Positions 9,961 through 23,193 of a stretch of DNA of 64,000 nucleotides are shown here, one piece after another. Positions within the stretch are counted from its first letter, which is position 1. Every line of letters starts with the position of its first letter. This DNA is from Cotesia glomerata (taxonomy: Eukaryota > Arthropoda > Insecta > Hymenoptera > Braconidae), in NCBI RefSeq assembly GCF_020080835.1, contig NC_058163.1:4499318-4563317 (forward strand). The letters are read 5' to 3'. The translations under genes were made by a program, and so were the position numbers. Below the pieces are notes generated by a model. The model made no database searches and had not been told where the DNA came from. It saw only the letters and a list, made by a program, of their open reading frames with translations.

Positions 9961-12900
9961 CGTTGAGTGATATGAAACAAAGCTACAATTAAGCGGAGCG
10001 ATAGTTGTTAAAGAAAACACTTGTTTCCAATAGAATTCATCTGGCATAAGACAAAGATGAGGACAGAGACATAGCAGATAGAAGCTCGTCAATAAAAACA
10101 AACCAGGAATGTTTGAAAACAGGTGAAACAGGATAAAAAAAGCGACTCGCTCTCAGGGGAAGCTCGCGACGCCTGTAAACAATGTATTCTGCAGGATTTG
10201 TGTGGTCAGGCGTATACGTCGACTCGGCTGTGTTTTTAAACAATAATTCATCACCGGACATTCCGCTTCGGTCATCCCGGCTGACTATATCTCCCATTTT
10301 TCTGTATCCGATCGTGGATCGTCGATGTATTTTTTATTCCTATAGCAAAAAATGCTTTATTGCTACAGACCGATCCATTGGACGAGTTCTCGGGTTCGTC
10401 TTATGAAAGCTCGCCGTTAAACTGGACCGGTGTTTTATTGCTTCTATTTCATCTCAGCTCCGCAGTCGAGCGGCAAAAAGGAATTAAATTTTTTGAGAAA
10501 TAGAAAATGAAACAGTGTAATTGCTCTGCAGAAGGCAGTAATGGAATCTTTTGCTGCTAATAATGCTGGTAATTGTTAGATTTTTATCTAATAACCAATT
10601 TTTTCACAAAAATAAGTATTGTTTTTTCTCATTGAGAAATTTTACAAAAATTGTACTAAATCATCAACCGAACACTCAGTAAAAAAAACTGTAAATCATG
10701 TTTTTAAGTAAAAAAAATTGTATTATCCAATGGAATAGTCTTTGCTAAATAATACATATTTTTTTGCAAAGACATAAACTATAATTATTATATTAAATTT
10801 TAGCGTCTAACTATACCTCCAAATTTTTAAAGCGGTACGCAGAACTTGAACAAGCTGGGGCCGTATAATTTTAACAGAACTCTAATCTCTAATAGGTTTA
10901 TAGACTAGTGATCAGCATTGTGATTTGTATTAATTACTGAAAATTAAATAAGTTTTATAGCTAAAAATTAGAGTAGTTAAAAATAATTGAACGTTTTGGA
11001 TTGAGTCTTTTTGATTTATAATTGAGAATTTGCTTTGTCATTCATAAAAAATGTAATTAAAAAATTAAATACAGATATTTCTTATTTTTAAATGGACATA
11101 TTAAATATTCATAGTATTATTTTTAATATTAATCAATAATATGTTATAATTCTTTTGATATTTTAATTAAACGTTGAAAATTTTTGGTGTGCCTATTGCC
11201 ATATATTTTATTAGTTCAACTACTGCTACCGGACTGTTCAACTACTGCGGCTTGTCAGAATTGATTGTTCAACTACTACTCCTTTCATAGTCTATCTTAA
11301 AAACGTTATCAAAATATAATTATTCAATTATCATTGTTATTTTGGGCTTCAATAAATACAAATATAAATAATGCTGTGAAGCGGGAAAGAATAGGAGTTA
11401 CGGTAATTATTACGTGAAGCGTTCCACATTCACGTAACAGGATATTGGTAGGAAAGGATTGAGAAAGGAATGTGGAGAGGATCATCTTAATGTGAGTTTA
11501 TAGAATATGCGAGAAAAAATTATTAGATAGCTCGGACTGGGATCCGAACCCAGAACCTTCCGAAGACATGTCGGCTACTCTACCAATTGTTTATATTTTC
11601 ATGAAAATCACTAATTTGAACTCACAATTACATCTTTATGTATTAAAAGTAAGGCCAAATCCGTTTTACTTTGAAACCTGTTCAACTACTGGGTACTTTA
11701 CCTTAGCAAACATTTTTATCTTGCTAATTTTGAAAAAAAATTTTTTATAAAATTGTAATTTTTTTTTTTTTAAATTGAATAAAAAATATCAAATTTTTAT
11801 TTCTTCTGCCAACACTAGACAAAAGGTCAAGTATAAAGTTAGCGTGTTTTAATTAGCAAAAAAGATGTAAATGTTAAACATGAAACGCGAAGTGTAATAC
11901 GTAAAATGTGGACTATAAAAGGCAAAACGTAAAATGTAAAATAGACGAGAATGTAAAGAAGACGAAGAAGAGAAAAAGGTTGTTGTAACAGTAACAGGTA
12001 AAAAATGTTGAGCGTTTTAACGTGTAAACGTTGGGTAGGTCGTCTTGATATATCGAGTGTTTCACCAGTGCAGTGTATTGCATTGTTTTCACGAGCTTGG
12101 TGCATATTATTCTTGAAAGCCTGGGAGTCATTAAAGCGAATGTTTCGGAATAACGAAATAGCCTCTACTCTGAACACCCTCTACAAAATGTTACGGACGG
12201 GCGTAACGGTCTACGCCACAAGCGAACCATAAATTTTCAACGAGACAACCAACGCACGACGAGCTTTTCCTTTTTTTTTTAGATAAATAAAATTACTAAA
12301 ACTAAACCGGGTAAAAAGAACCCACCTGAATAAAAATAATAAAAATGAAAATAAAATAACAAACAAAGAGCACAACTGAGAAAGACACAGCCACAGAGAA
12401 ATGCAAATGTGTCACCATCTGTCGCTTACACACTTTGCGGAGCTAACTGATTCTTCGAGGGCATTTTTTCCCTTCCGAGGGATAACTAGGCCACCGGAGA
12501 CCTAGTAACATTACTATGTTTACATTTTACATTTTATTTTATTTACCAATGCTTTTTGTGGCCGATTGTGATCGTTGTTTGTGCTGAACAAAGTAACAAG
12601 GTTACTGCAAATACTGCAAGATTATTATTATGCCATTTAGTGAGATAAGAATGTTTTTGCAATAAGTATATTCAAAATTACTGATTGCTTGAATTTAAAT
12701 ACAATTTATTGAGTCGGATTTCTCACCTGAGGTTCTTTTATTTGTTATAGGAAAAACTATACTGGGTCCTGGGGAGAAAGATGGTTGGGAGGAAAGGTGG
12801 TAGATCCTAAGGCGCTACTTGGATAGAATTCAGGGAAAAATTGTGTTATGGTACTGTCATATATAGACAGTTCAAACTTATGAATCGAAGCTTGGAAACT

Positions 12901-13870
12901 GACACGTTCGAAGCTTCATTAGACAGAAACGGCTTATCTGACGAAAATTTTTAATCAAACCTTCTGTAGAGCATTCAATTTACTTTGGAAATATAGGTTG
13001 ATCAAATTTTCCCGCTAGATTGTTTCAAAGTTTCAAGGAGAAAATGGACTTGGAAAAAGAAAATCAAAAATTTCGATAATCGATCTTTTGATATTAATAT
13101 TAAAGACTCAAACTTTTACAATAATTTTTTTACTCTGAATAACAGTTTTAGTATATTTTTGAAAAAAGAAAAAAAGATTTTTATGGTCCAGTTTGATTTT
13201 CATGAAAAAATGTTTTGTAATTTTATTGTTTTTCAAAAGTTTAGTGAAAGTTATCACGACAAAATAGATAAAAAATATTTTAATAATTTATTTGGCTAAG
13301 TAATTTAAAATTAAAAACTTTTTTTAATTTAAATTCAAGCGGCAGTGACGTAATATTACATCCGGTGCGCAACGCCATCTTACAGCGAGTTTTAAAAAGA
13401 TTCATGTTTATATTGTCGTCTAAAATGAAAAAATAAACGGATATTTTATAGTATAAGTTATATTTTATGTGAAATAAGTTATTAAATGTAAAAAAAAATT
13501 TGTTCCGGATAAAAAATTATTTGTGAAAAATAATAATAATTAAAAAGCGCGCAGATGGCTACTGGCGATATTAAACAAAATATTTGACCAAGCCCGTTAA
13601 ATTATAAGTATTGTTTTGTAAAGTCTTTATCAGATACACTCAAAATTTATTCGAGATTATTTTACATTGATTGAAAAAATAATTACCGTTTGTATTATTT
13701 AACAATATAAATTTTTTAGGTTAAATTCGACTGTTTCGTGATATGTGATCTAAATATAGCAAAAAAGAGTATAGCGTAATTTTTATTGGCTCTCAGGTTT
13801 GACGGCCGTAATGACGCCACAACCAATCATGTTTATACACCAAAATTTATTTTATTTTTTAAAATTAATT
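9961..13870. other. Long low-copy tract
   Basis: Mixed moderate-GC and AT-rich sequence with no repeat partner recognised except the tRNA-like relic at 11530-11590 and a short block at 13098-13180 similar to 9340-9420. Short phrases such as TTCAACTACTG recur at 11219-11280 and 11680-11692. No open frame has convincing splice context. Confidence 0.45.
11530..11590 (-). repeat. tRNA-like relic (SINE head or tRNA pseudogene)
   Basis: The minus strand shows an A-box-like GGTAGAGTAGCC, an anticodon-like stem-loop (CCGA-CATGTCT-TCGG) and a perfect T-arm (CTGGG TTCGGAT CCCAG) containing the B-box GGTTCGGATCC. This is followed by a 3' acceptor-like TCCGAGC. The 5' acceptor strand that should pair with it is replaced by AT-rich sequence, so it is not a functional tRNA. 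If the loop is read literally the anticodon would be TGT, but I give that no weight. Confidence 0.6.
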
Positions 13871-13872
13871 TA

Positions 13873-14689
13873 AGGTAGTTTGGGTGCCAAATGACTTCAA
13901 CTTGACCCCATATTTTTTTATATTCATTCGAAAGATTATGATTTAATACATCTATAGAAAAAAACAGATTTTTGTACCACACCGTTTAAGAGATATAATT
14001 AATTAAAGTTTTGCAAAAATATACGATCTCTGAGTGTCTATGTTCAATAATTCCGGAAATGGAGGATTTATAAGAAATCGGCTTACTTGACCCCATAAAA
14101 AAAAACTTTCTAATAGATAGAACAATGTTTCATACATATTCTATCAAAATTTGATAACGATTTGCCACGTAGTTTTAATTTAATTGATTTTTTAATATCA
14201 AAAATTGGTTTCTATCTTTGTTGTTTGTCGAAGACAATATTCCCCCATCTTTATCAGGGGAAAAATGCCGACTTCTCGGTGCGCGGCAAATTTGAAATTG
14301 AAATATAATCATAAAGTTTTTTTGCATTAAAATAAATTGTTATTAAACATACATTAAAAGTTCACGTAAATTATAGCAGATTTAAGATATTGAAGTGATA
14401 TTTGCAAATTTAAACAATAAATGAACACCGTGAGCAACTGTTTTAAGTACCGACCTTACATAACCTATAACAGTAGTTATTGTTTTGTGACAGCCCAGTA
14501 CTTGTCAGTTGATATTTTAATAGTTATATTATTATAATTATTTAACCATAATTATGAATTGAATTTATTTAACTAAATTCTGATTAGAAATAATTTTATA
14601 TTTTATGCTATTTTTCGAGTGATCACTTGCAAAAAAGAAAAAAAAAATTTCTATTAATTTGACTTCGGATTGCGACGGCCAAACTACCT
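13873..14689 (+). mobile_element. Miniature DNA transposon G1
   Basis: 817 bp, termini AGGTAGTTTGG at the left and CCAAACTACCT at the right, flanked by TA on both sides (13871-13872 and 14690-14691). It is intact relative to G3 (34319-35139). Internal TTGACCCCAT occurs twice (near 13904 and 14088). Flanks also read TTAA on each side, so a TTAA target cannot be excluded. No ORF, so any transposase was supplied in trans. Confidence 0.85.
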
Positions 14690-16139
14690 TAAAAAAAAAT
14701 AAAATTGTTTTAAAAAATTCAGTATATATTTTATCTGCTAAAAAACAAATGAAAGCTCTCTATTATTCCTAAAAATATTTTCCCAAAGAACGAGCATTAG
14801 CAAATCTTTAGGGGATAAAGCCCATCAATCTTCGGTTGTTATTGTTTTTAACCCAATCGGCTTAACTGATTCACGCCTCGAGATGTATTGATCTAAAGTG
14901 TTATCACACTAGCATCCATACACGGGATTATTGTGATTCGAATGAATTTCCAATGCACCCGGGTGTAAAATCTTCCCAGCAATCAGTTAGAAAGCTCCCT
15001 ATCCCTCTTCAGCGACCCAGTAGGTCACATTTTCAATTTTTATCAATTAAACAAAATCCGTCAGTGCTCTGATATTCAAAAGCGAGCTGAAATATTGAAT
15101 TTTACAGAAAGCATTCTGTAATAAACGTTGATCAATTTGAAATTAAATAAAGCGTACGTTTGTAAATAATTGATTTCCCGATGAAGCGAGTGTCCATAAT
15201 GCAGCGGAGATAAACATACATATACGTCCGTTTATTTATAATGTTCAGTAATATTTAATACGTAATATTAATTCTATAAATTATAAAGCCATGGAGCAGG
15301 AGCTGGAGCTGGAGCTTTTTACCCAAACCACGCTCCCTAAGCACCCGAGGTATATTTTCGTTTATTATTTTTCTCTCATCCTCCGACTGGGAACTCTAAT
15401 AGTTTACTATTAGCTTCAGATATTATCAAAGGCAATGCCATAAAAACCTATATCAATAAAATTTGTCATCCGCTTTCTTCTTTGTACACTAAAAAATATA
15501 TATAAAAGAAAAAAAAAAAAGAAATGAAGATAAAACTAAATAGAGGAAGAGTGCTTTAAAAATACTCTTTTGTGCATATATTGATCATGTCCCGTTCCCG
15601 TCGGCTCTATCAACCATTTATTAAATATTTTTATAATTCAAACCGAGCTTTTGTTGAATTAATATTTCACGACAATGCCTGCTTTCAAAGACTAATCACA
15701 AGCTCGGCAATGCATCGAATTAAACGCTTTTAAATATATGTATCGAGAGTGCTGGCTGTCTTATTTAATATTTCTGCAAAAGCTTAATCCTTCGTTAAAA
15801 TTGAAGGAAAAGCATCAACAATTGGTGGTAAAATAGTTGCTAAATTTGTGAGCGAGAGGAATTAAGGTCGGAAAGAGGCTCTGGACTCGAGTGGCAAATA
15901 TTAGTACGAAAACTGGCGCTGGTAGGGTTCCCATCAAAAGCTGCTTAAGCGCCCTCCTCTTAATGCTTTCACCAAAGCTTGGAGAACAAGAACGAACCCG
16001 GCAATACCGTAATTCCACTCGGACCGACGTTAACGTCCTTGCTCGGGTTTTAAGTCCCGATCTAAGGGTGGTCATACGTTCCCAGTTTTAGAACATGTGA
16101 TATCGTTGCTTTTTGAAAGGTCGAGGGTCAATCGATATA
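14690..16139. other. Low-copy tract
   Basis: Moderate-GC sequence, apparently unique in the window. Several short open frames overlap on both strands between 15800 and 16100, but they have no shared splice structure and no recognisable peptide. Confidence 0.45.
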
Positions 16140-17790
16140 GTGGAATTATAACTGGCTTGATCATAGGTAATATTTGGACGGAATTGCAAGTGAAAGCACC
16201 TATATAGTGTGTCGCTAGAGATTTAGCGATTGGAAAGAGCTTAGGGATCAATTTAGACCCAGTTTTATGTCGCTGTAAGGATTGGTGGGGATAGTGATGG
16301 AATTTAAGAATTTTGATGGTCAAAGCTGAAGAAATTGATTGGGCTTAAGGATTTTAAGGTGTTTTTTGGGAATAGGATCAATGATTTGGTTAAATGAACA
16401 AGTTGAAGCATATATAGAGTGTTTGGCTGATGATTTGGCAATTGAAGGAGATTAAGAGGTCAATTTATAAATAATTTTGGATAATTTTGAAGACTAGTGT
16501 AGATTGTGTTGTTAGAATTGACAATATTTAATGCTAAAAGTGGAAAAATTTATTTTGCAGAAAATTTTAAGGTCTTTTCAAAGAAGAGAATCAATAATTT
16601 GGTGAAATTAGCATATTGGAGCAATAATATAATGTTTGGATGACGTTTTATCAATTAAAAAAGGTTCAGAGAACAATTTTGACGTGGTCCTCGAAGACAT
16701 GGAAAATTGGTGTGAATTTTGTTATTGGAATTTAAGAATTTAGGTGATGAAAGTTGAAGAAATTGATTAAAATTAAGGATTTTAACGTGTCTTTTGGGAA
16801 TAGGGTCAATGATTTGGTTGAATTAAAAATTGGAAGCATATATAGAGTGTTTGGGTAATCGTTTGGCGATTGGAAAGGATCAAGAGGTCAATTTATAACT
16901 AATTTTAGATAGTTTTGAAGACTAGTGGAGATTGTGTTGTTAGAATTGATGTTATTTAATGCTAAAAGTGAAAGAAATTGATTTTGCAGAAAATTTTAAG
17001 GTCTTCTTAAGGAAGAAAGTCAACTATTTGGTAAAATTAGCTGATTGGAGCAATAGTATAATGTTTGGGTGATGTTTTATCAGTTAAAAAGGTTTTAAAG
17101 ATCAATTTTGACGTGGTCCTAGACGACTTGGAAAATTAGTGTGAATTTCGCTACTGGAATTGAAGAATTTCAATGGTAAAAGTTGAAGAAATCAACTGGT
17201 AATAAGAATTTTGAGGTGTTTTTTGGAAAAAAGATCAATGATTTGGTGAAATTAGCAAGTTGAAGCATTATAATGATGTTTGACTGAAGATTCCTGGATT
17301 AAAAAGGGCTTGTGAATGAATTTGGAGCTAGTTATAGGTGATTTCAAAGAATAATGTGGATTTTGTTGTTAGAATTCAAAAATTTCAATGTTAAGAGTGC
17401 AAAAAATTGGTTTTGCGACAAAATTTTAAGGTATTTTTTGAAATTATGATCAAGAATTTGGTAAATTTAGTAATTTAAAGCATCAATACAGTGTTTGATT
17501 AAAGATTCGTTGATTAGAAATTGCTTAAAGATCAATTTTGACTTAATTCTAGGTGATTTTGAGGAATAGTGTGAATTGTATGCGTAAAATTGACAAATTT
17601 TAAAGTTCAAAGTCTAAAAAAATTCGTTTTGCAACAGAATTCTAAGGTATATCTTAAGACTAAGATCAATTATCTAGTTAAAGTAGAAAATGAGAGCAAG
17701 ATTGCAAAAATATGGTGTCAATTTGAGAATATAGCTGATATATATATCAAAAGTATAGTGACAAGTAACCAAAGCGAGAAAATATAAAGG
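16140..17790 (+). repeat. Satellite-like tandem array, ~215 bp monomer
   Basis: The word AAGGT (or a one-base variant) followed by a T-rich stretch and ATCAATNATTTGGT recurs at 16356, 16569, 16784, 16998, 17213, 17428 and 17644. The spacings are 213, 215, 214, 215, 215 and 216. Alternate monomers resemble each other more (the GTGTTTTTTGGG type versus the GGTCTTTTCAAAG type), so the array is organised as ~429 bp dimers, decaying toward the right. No coding frame persists across monomers. Confidence 0.85.
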
Positions 17791-19729
17791 TTGAATCCTT
17801 ATCCCTCCCCTTGGCGGGCTTAAAAATAACGTCAATTTCTTATGTATGTACAGCGACGCAGAATAAAAATCCCCTAAGGGACTACAGGTTAGGATATGTC
17901 TCCCTGAAAATGGGCTGCCAGTGATAGGATAACAGCGGGAATGGTAAAGGAGACGCTATAATAGTAGGTTTGACGTAAAAAATCTCGGGAAAAACTTTTG
18001 AGATAACAATTTAAAGAGAAATACGAGGTGGTATCGATTGAGCGACAGGAAAGTGAGTGGAGGATAAAAATTTGTTTCTGACAACCCTCGAAAAACTTTT
18101 TACACATTATGTATATATCCGTGCTGTAGCAATACATTTATTCTAATATTATCAGAAATAGATACTCCTATATATTCCCGCCAATAAATGTACGCACACA
18201 CGCACACAGACATTTGGTTATTTATTCACGGAAAACTTGGTGGGAAGAAAGAAATTTTATCGGCGAATATTTTGATGCGAGACTCTGGAATCTCGAATAT
18301 TCGATTTAGTAACCTATACATATTTAGTTTCCTTTTTTTTTTTCATGTACCCAAAGTTTATGGGATATTTCCCTCGCGGCGCTGCAAGTACCCTCGTCCA
18401 GGAACGTGAACAAAAAAAGTAAATTCCAATTCCACCAATTGGTAGCCGGTTTCAGTGAACTATAAACATCTAGTAGGATGTAGGTATGTGTGGGTGCAGA
18501 TATGAGACTTTGTTCCTTAGAGTAGCAATAAAAATTCGCGTTACGTTGCCAACAATGTGCCCGTAGTTGTGCGGAACGAGAATTGCCGAGTTAAACACAA
18601 GTGCCAGAGCGATGAATTTATAGCTAAAGTCCACGCTAATATTTATCTTTTTTACCAGACCGGTTATATTTTTAAGACAGCCATCCCATCTCCTTTGCAC
18701 TTTAGCTAGAAGAAAAATGAAAACGTCAAGCGATGACGGCCGTGACGAAACATAACTTTTTCATTTCCTACCAACTTCCGTCTTATATTTTTATCCATAG
18801 AACCATGCTGGTATATGTACGTATACATTCATACACTTGCACAAGTTTGAGTTGACGGTAAAAGTTGGTGTTACAAGCGCCAGAAGAACCGGCAAAGCTT
18901 TGGCTCCATTTTATTCTCAGTGAACCGTCATCCTCTGCCCGCTACGTCACGTAACCTACGAATATCTTTTGTACGTGAGGTTCGTGCATAAACACCAAGA
19001 AAGGCTCCGGAACTGGCGGTTCCTTAGGATGTTCATTGATTGAAAGCTTCAGGAAGTTAGAATTCGCAGCCACAGGACCGAAGAAACTATTGGAAAACCC
19101 ACTGTAGCATCAGTCACATCAGTCATCCTGATAAAGGATCACTAGAGAACATTTAGTGGTAAGTTGATTACCTGGAGCACCAGTCGAGTAAACAAAGTAG
19201 GTTAGGCATCACCCGGAATTGAAAGAATAAGTCGGTGATGGAGAAAACGTGAAAAAACTGAGTAGCATCGGTTGGCAGCCAGCCAATCGTCGGCTCCTGG
19301 CACTGAAAGTTAATTTGCGTAATGGTGTGTGTTCAAATTCTCTCCCTTCCGTGTTGTTGACTGATTCAGAAGTGATGGAATGAGAAGTGGTGATAAAATA
19401 TGCGGGCATGCCATGTGGTTCCTTCGTTGGGACATTAGGTGGGAATTGATAATTGATATCTTCAATCATTGATATTGCCGGAAGAGATAGCCATTTTCGT
19501 TTTGAGATTTAATAACTCGATAGAGGGGAGGGCTGATAAAACGAGCGGGATTATCGGTTGAGTAAACGCTATTTAATGGCCGACAGATTATCAGTAAGAG
19601 GAACGTCCAGGTGCAGGGTCGAGCTTTGTGAATCTGTCGGGTGATAAAAAATGGGGGTTGTGTAAATAGTAGTGTGACTCATTGTTGGGATTTTGAGGAT
19701 CCTATCGAATCAGCCTAGATTCCCACATG
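17791..19729. other. Low-copy tract
   Basis: Moderate GC, no repeats recognised. Open frames on both strands are short and lack paired splice signals. Confidence 0.45.
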
Positions 19730-19927
19730 ATACTATAGAATTTGCAGATGGTTTCCTGGAATTTCATGTAGGAATCCAGCAAGAAAATTTAAATAATAAT
19801 ATATAGTTTTATTTAATTATCCTGCCATAGGCCAGAAAAAAAAACTAGGTACATCAAGGACGCTAACCACGGACTTGGCGCTTGTTAGTTTTCCGCACCA
19901 CCCAGTAGTCCAAGATCTTTAATTGAT
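19730..19927 (-). repeat. Dispersed repeat T, copy 1
   Basis: The reverse complement of 19840-19925 (ATCAATTAAAGATCTTGGAC, then GGGTGGTGCGGAA) matches 26668-26755. The adjacent 19745-19775 has GGAATTTCATGTAGGAATCC, which resembles palindrome family I. T and I may therefore be parts of one larger element. Confidence 0.55.
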
Positions 19928-20670
19928 ACTAGCAAACTTGCAGTCACTATGTGACTGCCGTGACTTGTGAATTGTAAATAAATAAAATTTTGTTTTATTA
20001 AAAATAATGACTTTTGTTAAATTGCACTGCACTTTTTTAACTATTGATGTTTTAAAAGATATAAGCTCATCCCGATGTTACACTCATCAAGAGCTTTCAT
20101 TTGAGTACCCACATGCATTTTTGATATATTTTTCATACATACATGTATATAATATATATAAATATATGAAAAATTGATGTGGGTATTCAAATGAAAGGTC
20201 TCGATAAGTGTAACATCGGGATGAGCTTATATCTTTAAAAATAACAATAAGTGACAAGATACAAGGTCATTACTAAATAATGACTTTTGTTAAATTGCAC
20301 TGTACTTTCTTAACCATTGACATTTTTAAAGATATAAGCTCATCCCAATGTTACACTCATCAAGAGCTTTCATTCGAGTACCCACATTCATTTTGATATA
20401 TTTTTCATATATACATATATATAATATATATAAATATATGAAAAATTGTTGTGGGTACTTAAATGAAAGGTCTTGATAAGTGTAACATCGGGATGAGCTT
20501 ATATCTTTAAAAATGTCAATAGTACGCAAGATACAAGGTCATTTCGTAGTTTTGTATCTAGAGATAGAGCATTTTCAAATGCAGTATAAATACTTATCGG
20601 GGCGAATGATATAAAGCTTTGAAAAGGCACAATTATTGACATTTTTTAAGATTTTTATATATTTTATATA

Positions 20671-21550
20671 GGGGAGAAGGGGGTCAATTGAACCAAAAAA
20701 AGTTTAGTAATTTTTTACTATTCGAATTAAAACTAAATAATAACTTTTTTTTTCTTGGAATGATAGTTTATTAAGTCTACTATCATTATCAATACATAAA
20801 TTAGTTAATAAACAACGTGAATTTTTAAAAATTATTAATTTATCCAAACGCGTCGAATGGTTCAATTGACCCCCGCTCGGGGGGCAATTGAACCACTGCT
20901 CGGGGTCAATTGAACCAATGACATTTATAACTCAAACCCGAACTTTTAATAAATAACATATTAATTGTTACTTTCTAATATTACTGTTGCACATTTTTAA
21001 TACACATATATTATATTTAATAAATTAAAAATCGATTTAAAAATAATTTTAATTACAAATTGAGTTTATCAAATTGTTAGGTTATTTCCCTGAGTATTTT
21101 TCACGTCGAGTCAAGATGCGCGCGCATGTCCCATGCTTCTCCGTATGGTTCAATCGTCCCCGGACTGCTGGTTCAATTGATCCCATATAATTTTAAAACA
21201 ATTAATAGTAAATAATAAATAAATAAACCATTCTATCACTATAAACAAAGTTGAGGATTATAAAATATAAGTATATACAACTACTATAATTCAAATTTTA
21301 TCAATTAATTCAAAAATTTAAATATTATTAAACAATTTGTCACCAGCCGAAAAGAAAGTTTGCATGCCTAAAAATAAGAAAATCTCAATTTTTCAAAATT
21401 TATCGATCGCAATGATTTCAAATTTTGATCATATCCAAGTTTAACATATTAGAATCTAATTCTAAGAGCATGAAGCGTTTTTTCAATTTTTTCGATTTTT
21501 TAAGTCGAGTGGTTCAATTGCCCCGTGGTTCATTTGACCCCCTTCTCCCC
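20671..21550 (+). mobile_element. Miniature DNA transposon F
   Basis: 880 bp with terminal inverted repeats GGGGAGAAGGGGGTCAA...TGAACC (one mismatch in 24). TATATA stands immediately outside both ends (20665-20670 and 21551-21556). The motif TCAATTGAACC or its complement is reiterated at least seven times, clustered near both ends and at 20859-20917. This is a plausible array of binding sites for an unseen transposase. No ORF. Confidence 0.9.
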
Positions 21551-21589
21551 TATATATGGTATTTGTGAAATATATAAAAATATAAAATA

Positions 21590-23193
21590 CAGTGCAATCT
21601 TGATAAAACGAAACTCAAAGGAAATAGAAATTATTCGTTGTATCGAGTAATTCGTAATAATGAGGTTTGTTATATAGAGGTTAGATTAAACTCGATTCGT
21701 TATAACGAGGTAAGAAAATTTCCACCAATGAATAACAACTCATTCAAATCAAAACACAGAATTATTTATTTGAAAACATTTAAATCAGTTTAAGGTCAAA
21801 ATAGACATAGAATGAACAAAATAGACATAATAAACATCGAATGTATTAAAGAAAACATAACATGATTGAAGAATAATGGTATTAGCTTAATGATATTGGC
21901 TTAATCTTTATTTTTCGTTTCTTTACTCGAAAAAAAGTGTTAGTAATTATATCCAAAGCACAATCGAACTCTTTAAAGGATTTAACTACACCGTCAGATA
22001 AACCACTTTTTTTTGAAAAATACATATTTAATTACATCTAGAGCGTTGCGTTCATCTTTTATCGTAAAATCATTTTGATTTATTTTATTCTCTTCTTCCT
22101 CTTCGACAGTGATCAAACAGCAATGACTGATTTATGAAGAATTAAACGTGTCATTCATAAACACTCGATAAGACATTAGTTATTGTGGAATTAAGAGAGG
22201 ATAATTTGTAGAATACGTTATGTAGAGGCTAAAGGCTGGAAAATTCGTTATATAAAGGTCAATAATAGTTTCTATCTATATTTTGCAAAAATTAAACTTT
22301 CGATATAGTAAAGCTGTTAAAAAAATATATTCGTAATATAAAGGTATATTTTACATAGACTCTTATGGGCAGTTCTAGGGGATTTTGAAAAATTCGTTAA
22401 ATAGAGGAATTCGCTATATTGCATGCAGAAAAAAATTTTGTTAAAATAATCTAAGATGTGTTCTGGTAACAAATGCATTTGTTAACATAGGGATAACAAA
22501 CTATATGTTAAAATAACAAAATTTAGGTTATAGCAAGTTATTGGCTGCGTTCAGATTTACTAAGTTTTGAGCAGGGCTGACTTTATCTACCAAAAAAATT
22601 AATTTTAGACACACTTAAATAAATATACCTTGCATTGTTTTATTATAGATTTAAAAAAAAAAATAATATAGTTATTTTAAGTTGTTGCTACAAGATATGC
22701 TCAGATCTGCTAAGAACTTAGTAAACTTGAACGCAGCCATTGATATGTTATAACAACAAAACAATTTGGTTACTATAGTAAAATCTTTAAGTAGATTCGA
22801 CAAAATAATTTAATTAATATAACAAATTTTTTTGTTGAAACAGCAAAATTATTCTATTAAAATGACAAATAAATTTGTTACAGTAAATTTTATAAGAATC
22901 CATAATTTAAAAGTATGCTATAATCAGCGATATCTGATTTGGAAAATATTTTAGCAATAAATTAGTTTTGTTATTGCAATGAAATGATTTCGTTAGGAAA
23001 ACAAATTGATTTTGTGATTTAACAGACTGGTTTGTTAGTACAACTTGAAAAATTTTGTTAATGCTACTAATGGATTTGTTACTATAACTACACTTATTTG
23101 TTACCAGAACATATTTTTCAGTTATCCCGTCTTTTGTTATTTCAACAAAATTGTTTTTGTGAGTGTGAGGTTTATTATATTGAGGTTACACTG
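21590..23193 (+). mobile_element. Inverted-repeat element O (pogo/Tc1-like ends)
   Basis: Left end CAGTGCAATCTTGATAAAAC and right end (complement) CAGTGTAACCTCAATATAAT form a diverged inverted pair. TA precedes the left end and lies two bases beyond the right end. Subterminal words such as GTTATATAGAGG and CGTTATAACGAGG recur inside. Ends of the form CAGTG-AACCTC are familiar to me from pogo/Tigger-type transposons; that assignment is from memory and not tested. It is interrupted by N and has no transposase ORF. Confidence 0.65.
22425..23166 (+). mobile_element. Inverted-repeat element N inside O
   Basis: Left end CAGAAAAAAATTTTGTTAAA and right end (complement) CTCACAAAAACAATTTTGTT pair imperfectly. 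Internal repeats of TTGTTATAACAA-like words give the element a self-complementary look, and GGTAACAAAT and its complement ATTTGTTACC lie near the two ends. It sits between two O segments that are coherent without it. Confidence 0.65.

Noticed and set aside
20671..23193. Autonomous transposase or viral gene within the nested elements
   Set aside because: No open frame longer than short background frames exists on either strand in F, O or N.
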